From NCBI RefSeq assembly GCF_029854705.2, contig NZ_CP139035.1, positions 1,736,001-1,800,000 of the forward strand: a stretch of 64,000 nucleotides of DNA, in the 5' to 3' direction. The notes beneath the pieces were generated by a model. The model was not told the DNA's origin. It searched no databases and worked only from the letters and a program-made list of their open reading frames with translations. This DNA comes from Akkermansia sp. N21116. Its GTDB lineage: Bacteria; Verrucomicrobiota; Verrucomicrobiia; Verrucomicrobiales; Akkermansiaceae. Shown here in pieces: positions 17,012-25,014 of this stretch. A program made the translations under genes and the position numbers. Every line of letters starts with the position of its first letter. Position 1 is the first letter of the stretch.

Positions 17012-20000
17012 TTAAAAAGTACCTCTAAATCCTAGAGCAGCTTCTACTCCTATCTGCTTTGATTGAGTATTCACTGTTGCACCAGCGTTTGCATATATAG
17101 CCGAATGCTGAGTTACAGGGATAGATACTTCCCCCCCAATTTTTGCAGAACCTCCGAATTTGTTTCCTGGATTGGAAACAGTGCCGCCCGAAAACGAGAC
17201 GGGGTCCTTACCTTCCGGGAAGGGATATGACGTACTGACTGTGAGCGACCCGCCCTTTCCGGCTGCAAGCTCAGGCGTTGTGACCGTGAAAGAGGCTGTC
17301 AACATACCCGTAAGGGAGTCGGGGATGGCATTGCTATCCGGTTGAAAGAACGAGTGATCCAAAAGTTCCGACAAGGTGAACGCATCACTGATCTGTAACT
17401 TGTCCATCGGGAAAAGCCCGTACACACCTGAACCCAGCCATTCATTGCCATGGCACAATTTAATGCACCACTTTTTGAGCTGTTCGCCAGTAAGGCCGCC
17501 AATCATTCCCGCCATCCCGCTTTTCGGGTCGCACGGCTGCTGGGCCGCGAGCCCCAGAACGTCGATAGCCTGGGTGTTACGGGCGAAGACATACAGGTTC
17601 AAACCGGCCACTTCCCCGAGGGGGTCGCGGCTCAACCATCTGCCGTCGAGCGGCGAGTAGTAGCGGAAGTTATAATAGACCAAGCCCAGCTCCGCATCAT
17701 AGAACTCACTGCTCCACTGGAAGGGATTCTCCAGCGTGCCCGTCGCGGTGACGGCCCCGTAGGGGGAGTAGTCATACCCGGCTACCAGCCGGGACGAGGA
17801 ATCAAGAACGGCGCGGATGTTTTTATTGCGGTCCCAGGCGTACGTATACAACGCGCCGCCCTTGAGCAAGCCGAGGGGACGGGACGCCATACCTCTGGAC
17901 AAATCCCACAGGACGCCGTGGCGCAGGGACGCGCCGTTGCGCGCGTCTATACAGGCCACCTGGAGATAGCCAAGGTAGAGGTAGTGGTCCAGCACCGTGA
18001 CGGAGCCATTCTTCGTCACCTTCTTCATGCAGCGGCGCCCCCGGTAGTCATAGGCGCATTCCACCACGATACCCGAGGCCGTATTGGTGAAACGGATGGG
18101 GCGTTTCTCCGCATTGTATTCCACCGACCAGATGCCGGTGGAGGTCTTCACCAGCGTCTGGCAGCCATCCAGGTTACAGGCCGGGACGAAGGGGGCCGCC
18201 GTGCCCTCCTGAATCCGCGTGTACTGGTTCAGGGCGTTGGACTGGTACGTGAAGGCAGTGGAAGCTTCCCGGGCCGCCGTCCTGTTGCCGATGTTGTCAT
18301 AGGCGTAGGCATAGGAGTTTCCGTGCCAGGTGACGGTTTCCATCTCATTGCGGGCATTGTAGGCAAAGGAACCCTGGATGGGCGAATCTCCCGAACGCTG
18401 CCAGGAGTCGCTGGCAACGCGCCGCATGATGTCATACGACTGGGAAGCGAGCAACAGGGGAGCCCCGGTAGAATTCTGGAAGAGGTAGCCCGTTTCCAGG
18501 TCGCGGTGTTCGTCATACGTGATCTGCTGGGTGACGCCCTGGGGCATCGTGAGGGTCTGGAGCAGATTGGTGCCCTCCATGTAGCCGAAGGAGAACTGTT
18601 TGGAAACACCTTGGACAGCAATGGCGCCCGAGGCATACCTGCCCACGGCGTCATAAGAGAACGAGGTGTCCAGGATGGAGGAAGCCCCCTGTTTCAGCAG
18701 AAGGCCCTCCAGGCGGCCCAAGCCGTCCATTTTGTTCTGCAAGACATGGGAGACGCCGCCTATGGAAAGAACCTCCGTCTCCGGAAGGCCATGGGCATCG
18801 TAAGTGAACGTCCTGGTCCCCGCCGCGTCCTGCACGGACGTGAGCCAGCCGAGCCGGTTGTAGCCGTAATGGATGGCGGGGGTCACACCATCATCGCAGG
18901 AGACATCAATGAGTTCCCCGGTGGCCGCGTCGTAGCTCCGCGAAAGCGTGCGCCCGGCGGAATCCGTACTGGAGGCCAGGCGGTTCATCTCCCCGTACTG
19001 GAGAGAGACGGTGTGACCGTCGGCATAGGTTGTCTTCGTAAGAAGGCGCGCCTGCCAGGCGTATTCCCAAATGGTCACATCCCCGTCCGTACGGGTGCGG
19101 GGGTCCTGGGAAATGACCGTGCCGGGAACCCGGAACGTCTTCATTATCGCCAGGTTGCCGTCCTCGTCGTAGCTGAAGCAGACGGGAGGGATACCATCTC
19201 CGAAGGCGGCGACGACGCGGGCGTTCTCATCATAGATGTACTTGGCCGAGCGTTGCAGGGCATTGGTGTGTTCCGAAAGCCTCCCGGTGGCCGGGTCATA
19301 GGAGTAGGATTCCGTGGCTCCCGCCGCATCCGTCTTCAGGACGGGGCGCTCCATCAGGTCGTACTTCACGGAGGAGACGTTCCCGCGGGCGTCCGTCACG
19401 GTGACGGTGTAGCCAGTGGAGGTGTAGCTCCTGGATTGGGTGGTGGAGACACCCGCCTGATCCGTGGAGGAGACGACAAAGTCGTCCGTCAGGCACGTTT
19501 CAGCCGTGATATTAGAGGCGGGAAGAGAAACCTTCCGGACGCGGACCGTGGGGGCGCCGTATTCCGTCCACTCGGTTGTCACGTTGCCTAAAACGTCCGT
19601 GGAGACCACCTTGCTTTCCAGTGTGGAACTCAATTGAGAGACCAGTTCCGCCCGGGAGCGGACGAGGGGAAGGCCCGCCTCATTGTAGGAGGTTTCCGTC
19701 ATCACCCGGTAAACGCCATCCTCCCGCTCCTCGTAAAGGTTGGCGTAGTCAATCACGCGCGAGTTCTGCGGGGTGGGAGACGGAGCCATGGGAAGCACCT
19801 GGCGGCTCCGGTTGCCCATGGCGTCATACTGGTACTGCGTCAGAACCCCGCGATCCGTGAAGGAGACGAGCTGGCCTTTCCCGTTGTAGAGGTTCGAGAG
19901 GACGAGCTGGTCGGAGAGCATCGTGTTAACAGGGGATTCGCAGGTATTGAGGAGCTTGCCGTCTCCGTCAAGTTCATCATAACCCAGAACCCTGCCGTCC

Positions 20001-22630
20001 TCCAATTTACGCGTCACCTTCACCCCGTGGGAGGAAGGTTCGTAGTGATAAACGATGGTGCGCCTGCCGACGGCGGCGTAGCTGTGCGTGGAGCCGTCTT
20101 TGTTCTTGATGAGGGTGGCCTGCGCCCCGGAGGGGTAGACGACCGTCTCCTTCAAGCCGTATTGCGCGTAGAGCCACGTCGTCACGCGGCCCGCGTAGTC
20201 CGTTTCACTCGTGACCCGGCCCAGAATGTCGTACGTCCTGGAGTGGGTGCGCTGCATGGAGCCGACATCCTCCCGCAAGTGGAGGATATTCCCGGAGGAA
20301 TCGCGCGTATAGGAAATGATAGACTCCGGCTTGGTGTCCGTGGCGGAGCGGATGATTTCCACAAGCTGGCGGGAGGTATTGTAGGCGTAGGAGAGCATCA
20401 CCCCGTCCTCGTCCACCTGGCGGAGGGGGCCGCAGCAGCCCCATTCCGCCGTGCTGACGCGGCCATTGCCCCTCGTCGTTTTGATGAGGCGCTTCAGGGC
20501 GTCGTACTGGTAGTCCTCGGATGAAATGAGGCTCCAGCCCTGGCCGGTATGGACGTATTTTTCCTCACGGGCGACGGTTTCATCTTCCGCCAGGTAGCGG
20601 ATGGTTTTTTCACTTTGGCCGGGGACGACGGCATCGTTGACGCGGGTTTCTTCCGTGACCTTCCATTTGGCCCCATGCAGGGAGGTGTCTTCATACGACG
20701 TGCATTTCTGGACGCCGGAGGCATCCTGCTCCATCTTGACACGCCCGCGGGAGTATTCATTGGCGGCGCTTTCTCCCCAGGTCTCCGTGATGGTGGTGAC
20801 GGGGCTGGTCTCCCCGGTGATCCAGGTGGTGACGACTTTTCTCTGTACGGTCGTGGAGTCGTCGTAAGTGAAGATGCTGCGCTTGAGTTCCTGTTCCTCT
20901 CCCGTTACCAGGTTCATCAGGGTGACTTGTTCCATGGAGGGGCGGAAGTCATTGAAGCGCTGGTCGGCGTAGACGGTATGCACGACCTTTTCATAATCCC
21001 CGTCCGTCCAGGGGGAAGCCTCCATGATGACGCGCCCCTGAATGTCGTATTCGTAGCGGGTGTAGCCGCCGCCCGGCAGGGCCTTGACGGAGACGCGGAA
21101 TTGGTCGTTATAGGTATAGGAGGTGGTGCGTGCCAGCATGGTGCCGTAGCCTTCCGTACGGCTCAGGATAAGCCATCCGCCGTCCGTGTACTTCTTTACG
21201 ACGCGTTCACAGAGGGAGGGGGCCGCAGCCCCGAATTTTTGGACGGTCTTGATCTCCTCCCACTTTTCGCCGGGAAGCATGTTGCGTTCATAGGTGGTGA
21301 CGACGCGTTCGTCACCCGAGCCTTCGGTGATGATGGTCTTGTTCCCCTCCACGCGGCGCTCCCTGGTAAAGACCTGGAGGCCCGCTTCCTGGCTTGTAAT
21401 GATCATCGCCCCTTTGACGGGGTTCCACTCGTAGGAATAAATCTTGACGGGATTTCCCTGCGGGACGGCTTCTCCGCGAGCATTCCTGGAAACCTGGGAG
21501 ACTCCGTATTGGGAGATGGTGAGGTTGTTGGAGGAACGGCTGAAACTCAGCATGCCGTCCCTGGAACTGGTGATGCTGTTGATGTCCCCCTGGCTGTTTT
21601 TGGAAACCTGAACCTGGGAATCGTAGGACTGTTTCGAGATAACGGCTCCGGTCTTGGTGGTCATGGAATGGACGCTGCCAGTGGAGAGGTTCAACGTCTG
21701 GGAAGAGCCGTCCGGCTGGACAACTTTAGCGAATGAGGCGTTGCCGGTGGTGCATGGCGTCATGTCCTCATTCAGGTACTGGGCCAGGGAGAAGTCCTTC
21801 CGCGAAGCCCCGGAACGGTCTGCCGTCGCCGACCCGTCGCTGCCCCTAAAGGACATCACGCCCCCGGAGGTCAGGCTGATGCTGAGCGAGTTGGAGGAAG
21901 GATCGTAGCTGGACTTCATTCCCATGGGGGAATCGTAGCTCGAATCAATGGAAAAGAGGTCTCCAGCCCTGGAGGCCGCATTGCGCATGCGGGAAGCAGG
22001 AGCGGGATTACCGGTGATATTGACAGCGCCGTCACACATGCCGCCGTCCGGCGTGCCGCCAAAGCCGATGCGCCCGGCGTAGTCTCCGTCCCCGTTGTTG
22101 CAAATATCATCGCAGGGATCAGAACAGGATTGGCAGGGATCACTTTCCTTGGTCGGCGGAACGCTGCTGGAGCTGGAGGACTCGGAGGACGAACTGGAAG
22201 AAGGCTCCGAAGAGGAGCTGCTGGAGGAAGAGGAGGAACTGCTGCTCGAAGAAGATGAAGAAGAACTGCTGCTTGACGAAGAAGACGGCACGCTGGAACT
22301 CGACGAAGATGATGGTACGCTACTGCTCGATGAGGAGGATGGTACGCTGGAACTTGACGAAGAGGAGGGCACACTGCTGCTCGATGAGGACGTGGGAGGG
22401 CTTGACGAAGATGAGGGAGAACTGGAACTAGCCGACGAGGACGGAGAACTTGAGCTTGCCGACGAGAAGGGGGCGCTGGAGCTTGCCGAAGACGAGGGGA
22501 GAGCAGAGGAACTGGAAACCGGAGCAGCGCTGCTGGAGAGCGAGGGGGCCGCCCCGGGCAGACGGGAGGCGGGGGTGGCGTTTTCCGGATTGGAGGCCGG
22601 AGAGGCGGAATCTGAGACAGGCGTATTCAT
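17012..22630 (-). CDS. Rhs/YD-repeat protein with poly-serine stalk and variable beta-rich tail
   Basis: A ~1872-residue protein (residue numbers here count from the GTG at 22660, ten codons upstream; the ATG at 22630 is preferred, neither has a clear ribosome-binding site). There is no signal peptide. Residues ~30-185 are almost all Ser with Ala/Pro/Val, followed by a Cys-rich patch (DPCQSCSDPCDDIC). Dozens of YD repeats follow (YDENARVVAAFGDG, YDAVGRYASG types), then the Rhs-associated core (FYDAELGLVYYNFRYYSPLDGRWLSRDPLG, read in two halves around residues 1655-1690). The tail, ~1705-1882, differs from known toxin folds I recognise and ends in alternating beta strands with a final Phe. Rhs proteins form a beta-cage that delivers a C-terminal toxin or binds surfaces. 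No PAAR domain is visible, so the export route is unknown. Confidence 0.88.
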   Translation of the reverse strand: MNTPVSDSASPASNPENATPASRLPGAAPSLSSSAAPVSSSSALPSSSASSSAPFSSASSSSPSSSASSSSPSSSSSPPTSSSSSSVPSSSSSSSVPSSSSSSSVPSSSSSSSVPSSSSSSSSSSSSSSSSSSSSSSSSSSEPSSSSSSESSSSSSVPPTKESDPCQSCSDPCDDICNNGDGDYAGRIGFGGTPDGGMCDGAVNITGNPAPASRMRNAASRAGDLFSIDSSYDSPMGMKSSYDPSSNSLSISLTSGGVMSFRGSDGSATADRSGASRKDFSLAQYLNEDMTPCTTGNASFAKVVQPDGSSQTLNLSTGSVHSMTTKTGAVISKQSYDSQVQVSKNSQGDINSITSSRDGMLSFSRSSNNLTISQYGVSQVSRNARGEAVPQGNPVKIYSYEWNPVKGAMIITSQEAGLQVFTRERRVEGNKTIITEGSGDERVVTTYERNMLPGEKWEEIKTVQKFGAAAPSLCERVVKKYTDGGWLILSRTEGYGTMLARTTSYTYNDQFRVSVKALPGGGYTRYEYDIQGRVIMEASPWTDGDYEKVVHTVYADQRFNDFRPSMEQVTLMNLVTGEEQELKRSIFTYDDSTTVQRKVVTTWITGETSPVTTITETWGESAANEYSRGRVKMEQDASGVQKCTSYEDTSLHGAKWKVTEETRVNDAVVPGQSEKTIRYLAEDETVAREEKYVHTGQGWSLISSEDYQYDALKRLIKTTRGNGRVSTAEWGCCGPLRQVDEDGVMLSYAYNTSRQLVEIIRSATDTKPESIISYTRDSSGNILHLREDVGSMQRTHSRTYDILGRVTSETDYAGRVTTWLYAQYGLKETVVYPSGAQATLIKNKDGSTHSYAAVGRRTIVYHYEPSSHGVKVTRKLEDGRVLGYDELDGDGKLLNTCESPVNTMLSDQLVLSNLYNGKGQLVSFTDRGVLTQYQYDAMGNRSRQVLPMAPSPTPQNSRVIDYANLYEEREDGVYRVMTETSYNEAGLPLVRSRAELVSQLSSTLESKVVSTDVLGNVTTEWTEYGAPTVRVRKVSLPASNITAETCLTDDFVVSSTDQAGVSTTQSRSYTSTGYTVTVTDARGNVSSVKYDLMERPVLKTDAAGATESYSYDPATGRLSEHTNALQRSAKYIYDENARVVAAFGDGIPPVCFSYDEDGNLAIMKTFRVPGTVISQDPRTRTDGDVTIWEYAWQARLLTKTTYADGHTVSLQYGEMNRLASSTDSAGRTLSRSYDAATGELIDVSCDDGVTPAIHYGYNRLGWLTSVQDAAGTRTFTYDAHGLPETEVLSIGGVSHVLQNKMDGLGRLEGLLLKQGASSILDTSFSYDAVGRYASGAIAVQGVSKQFSFGYMEGTNLLQTLTMPQGVTQQITYDEHRDLETGYLFQNSTGAPLLLASQSYDIMRRVASDSWQRSGDSPIQGSFAYNARNEMETVTWHGNSYAYAYDNIGNRTAAREASTAFTYQSNALNQYTRIQEGTAAPFVPACNLDGCQTLVKTSTGIWSVEYNAEKRPIRFTNTASGIVVECAYDYRGRRCMKKVTKNGSVTVLDHYLYLGYLQVACIDARNGASLRHGVLWDLSRGMASRPLGLLKGGALYTYAWDRNKNIRAVLDSSSRLVAGYDYSPYGAVTATGTLENPFQWSSEFYDAELGLVYYNFRYYSPLDGRWLSRDPLGEVAGLNLYVFARNTQAIDVLGLAAQQPCDPKSGMAGMIGGLTGEQLKKWCIKLCHGNEWLGSGVYGLFPMDKLQISDAFTLSELLDHSFFQPDSNAIPDSLTGMLTASFTVTTPELAAGKGGSLTVSTSYPFPEGKDPVSFSGGTVSNPGNKFGGSAKIGGEVSIPVTQHSAIYANAGATVNTQSKQIGVEAALGFRGTF
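22284..22391 (-). repeat. Four 27-bp tandem repeats in the poly-serine stalk
   Basis: Four copies of a 27-base unit encode the nine-residue phrase S7-V-P on the minus strand. The copies differ at many third positions and mix TCN and AGY serine codons, so the serine content looks maintained by selection and is not just recent slippage. Copy number could vary between strains. Confidence 0.75.
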
Positions 22631-22833
22631 GACAGGACGCAAAATGAATGGTTTGAGCACACACAGGACAGAAAAGCAGGAATAAAAACCTTCCTGTCAC
22701 TCTACACAATCAATCTTCAAATCTCTTGCGTCAAGATTGAAAGTGATTTATTTGCAGATTTTTTATTTTTTATTTTCTTGGTGGATTTTTTCGAAAAGAA
22801 GCAGTAGATTAAAAAAGGTCTTTTGCTCTGCTG

Positions 22834-24780
22834 ATGAATAAGTCCCATCATTGTCTGCTGTCCCGGATGCCGGGAGAATTTTTGGAGGGTGGAGAAGATT
22901 TTCCTTCCATGCAGAATGCCTCCCGTCTGGATGATGCGGAACCGAAAAAGTTCATCGCTGTCTGTTTGGTTGTGCGCCGTCTGGAAAACCTGGACAGGTT
23001 GCTCCCCCTCTTTATGGTCCAGCCTTACGGGAACTGCCATGTCTTTGTCGCCGTCAAGGGAATGACGGAGGACAATTTCACCTCCCTCGTCCTGCCGCGC
23101 TATGAATACTGGATTAGACAAGGGCGCGTCACGCTCCGTCACTATCCGGGCAAGAACCAGGTTTCCGATCTGATTGATACGGTGCGAGGAGTGGAACTTT
23201 CACCGTATGACCTGTTTGTCTTTCCCAGAGAAGAGCTTCTGTGTTCTTCGGGATTTTTGGAACGCATCAACCGATTGCATGCCCGGCTTTCTCCGCATCA
23301 TTGTTCCTATGAGCAGGGGGAGTGCCGCATGTTGACGACGCGCAACGGCGTCCAGTACGCGGAACCTCCCGCCAAACCTGCCAACCCTCTTTTCTACACG
23401 TTGACTAGGGAAGCGGCGGAATACCTGATGGAGTGCGAACGAAACCCGGCGCAGCTTGCCGGGCTTTACCCTGACCGGCGGGATCCAAAACACGGAGCTT
23501 ATGGACACGATGCCGATTCCCTGATGATGCAGATGGTCAGCTATTACGGAGGTGAGAATCTCTCTAGCATGGAACAGGAAACTTCTTTCCTGCTATGTCC
23601 CTCTCCAGCTGTCAGCCTGAACAATCCCCTGGTGGAAATGGAGGAAAGCCTGCATGAGGCCATGACGGATGATCCGGCCAGTGCCGAGTACCTGGTGGAA
23701 CTGGAACATCCGTACTGGACGGACTGCTTCCGCATTCTGGGCATAAACGGCTGCCGCGTGAAACTCCCGGAAAAGGCAACTGTCCTGCGCTTCACGGAAC
23801 GGGAGCTTGTCCTGCAATGGGAGCGATGGGGAAGGGAACAATTCATCCGAGACAAGGAGGAGGGTTCCTACCGCCTGTACCATACCGCTGTTCTGCGTAG
23901 GAAGGGTGCCGATAATCCCGGCAGGAGGCAGGAATCCCTTGACTTGGTGGAGATGGCTTTGGCCGCTCCTCCGGTGCGCTGGGGAGTGTGTGCGGTGGCC
24001 TTGCCCAGGGAATCCTACTATTGGCTGCGCGACTGGATTGAGTTCCACCTGCGAGCCGGAGCCTTCCGCGTCGTGATTTATGACAACACGGGCAGCACTG
24101 GCAGCCGCAGGGTTGATTCCGTCTTCCGGGCAGGGCGTTTACAGCGTAGCGGAACAAGCAAGCGGGGGGAGGAATACGGAAGGCTGACGGCACATTTGAG
24201 TGACGAGGATATTAAAAGTAAGCTTGATGGTTTGTCGGCCCGGTACGGCAGGGAACGGGTGCGCATCATGCCGTGGCAGCCGAGAGATACGGAGACGGGA
24301 CAGATCATTCATGGCCAGGTGGAGGCCTATGAAGACTTCATCCGTCGCTGGGAGAAGGAACTGGACTGGTGTGCGTTCCTGGACATGGACGAATACCTCT
24401 ACTGTCGGCCGGGAACGAGTGTCGGTACCATTCTGGAACAGGTGGAGGCAAAAACGCCTGACGTGTCCCGGATCATGCTGAAAGCCTGGAAATTCCGTCA
24501 GAGATGGAGCAAGGACGGTCCGCGCGACATTCGCCGTGACATGACTCACCTGCCGATGTCGGACGGCGGAGAGAAGAATTTAGTACGTCTGTGCGACATC
24601 AAGGCAGCGGACATTCATTGGTACTGGAAGATGAAACGAGGTACGCGGTGCGTAATTGCCGATCCGGAAGGGTTGGCCTTTTGCCATTACAACGCATCTG
24701 ACAAAGAAATGGAGAACGGCCCTCTCCAGACCTTGATCCGGCCGCGGGATTTCCTGACGGCGGGAATAGAGCACCGTTGA
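22834..24780 (+). CDS. Two-domain glycosyltransferase with GT92-type C-terminal half
   Basis: A 648-residue soluble protein. The C-terminal ~270 residues match the GT92 (DUF23) family: YYWLRDWIEFHLRAGAFRVV, a YDNTGS loop and LDWCAFLDMDEYLYC with the DxD metal site, then a late FCHYNA. The N-terminal ~300 residues (KFIAVCLVVRRLENLDRLLP, SPYDLFVFPREELLCSSGF) look like a second, degenerate GT-A fold with no obvious DxD. It is divergent from Rhs, sharing a 200-base AT-rich intergenic region, and closes the island: its stop is 9 bases from the terminator of the convergent tRNA-Pro. The acceptor is unknown; glycan assembly on a cell-surface polymer or on the Rhs stalk are both possible. Confidence 0.65.
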   Translation: MNKSHHCLLSRMPGEFLEGGEDFPSMQNASRLDDAEPKKFIAVCLVVRRLENLDRLLPLFMVQPYGNCHVFVAVKGMTEDNFTSLVLPRYEYWIRQGRVTLRHYPGKNQVSDLIDTVRGVELSPYDLFVFPREELLCSSGFLERINRLHARLSPHHCSYEQGECRMLTTRNGVQYAEPPAKPANPLFYTLTREAAEYLMECERNPAQLAGLYPDRRDPKHGAYGHDADSLMMQMVSYYGGENLSSMEQETSFLLCPSPAVSLNNPLVEMEESLHEAMTDDPASAEYLVELEHPYWTDCFRILGINGCRVKLPEKATVLRFTERELVLQWERWGREQFIRDKEEGSYRLYHTAVLRRKGADNPGRRQESLDLVEMALAAPPVRWGVCAVALPRESYYWLRDWIEFHLRAGAFRVVIYDNTGSTGSRRVDSVFRAGRLQRSGTSKRGEEYGRLTAHLSDEDIKSKLDGLSARYGRERVRIMPWQPRDTETGQIIHGQVEAYEDFIRRWEKELDWCAFLDMDEYLYCRPGTSVGTILEQVEAKTPDVSRIMLKAWKFRQRWSKDGPRDIRRDMTHLPMSDGGEKNLVRLCDIKAADIHWYWKMKRGTRCVIADPEGLAFCHYNASDKEMENGPLQTLIRPRDFLTAGIEHR

Positions 24781-24783
24781 ATC

Positions 24784-24820
24784 AAAAAAACCGCCGTAAG
24801 TTATTGAACTTACGGCGGTT
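24784..24820 (-). terminator. Terminator of tRNA-Pro(GGG)
   Basis: A perfect 14-bp inverted repeat (24789-24802 and 24807-24820) with a four-base loop is followed, on the minus strand, by seven T residues. It begins 5 bases after the encoded CCA of the tRNA. Confidence 0.85.
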
Positions 24821-24824
24821 AAAA

Positions 24825-24901
24825 TGGTCGGGTTGACAGGATTCGAACCTGCGACCCCCTGCACCCCATGCAGGTGCGCTACCAGACTGCGCTACAACCC
24901 G
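24825..24901 (-). tRNA. tRNA-Pro, anticodon GGG
   Basis: A 77-base tRNA with CCA encoded. Acceptor arms CGGGTTG/CAACCCG pair fully, the T-arm has GGTTCGAATCC, and the anticodon arm CCTGC/GCAGG encloses the loop ATGGGGT, giving anticodon GGG (reads CCC/CCU). It marks the right border of the accessory island, but I see no copy of its 3' end at the island's left border. Confidence 0.95.
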
Positions 24902-25014
24902 TTTTGGCATTTCATGAGCATCTTATTTAGAGCGGCTCGTGAGGGCGGGGACGTGTATATAGTAAAAATTTGGTATTGGCAAGAGACTTTTTTCATGGCA
25001 CAGACTTTTCCGTC

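Larger units (their letters stand above)
14221..17319. repeat. Tandem duplication: [GT25 3' end + Sel1 gene + Rhs tail], two copies
   Basis: Copy 1 is 14221-15664 and copy 2 is 15661-17319. Each holds, left to right, the last part of the GT25 gene, a Sel1-repeat gene (minus strand) and the last ~100 codons of Rhs (minus strand). At the junction (15656-15664) the Rhs-derived and GT25-derived sequences share GGGAG, a 5-bp microhomology. The 215-base length difference is explained by 69 extra Sel1 codons, two extra tail codons and 2 intergenic bases. Bases 14221-14385 and 15661-15825 differ at 4 of 165 positions. Confidence 0.9.

Noticed and set aside
17450-19591. 713-codon plus-strand open frame opposite Rhs
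   Set aside because: It is the antisense of the YD repeats. Long antisense frames are expected in GC-rich repetitive coding DNA, and its sequence matches no protein family.
20549-21736. 395-codon plus-strand open frame opposite Rhs
   Set aside because: Antisense shadow of the Rhs YD-repeat region; low-complexity composition and no family motif.
22095-22685. Plus-strand acidic Glu/Leu-rich open frame
   Set aside because: It is the complement of the poly-serine stalk; the Glu/Leu/Asp pattern is a by-product of serine codons on the other strand.
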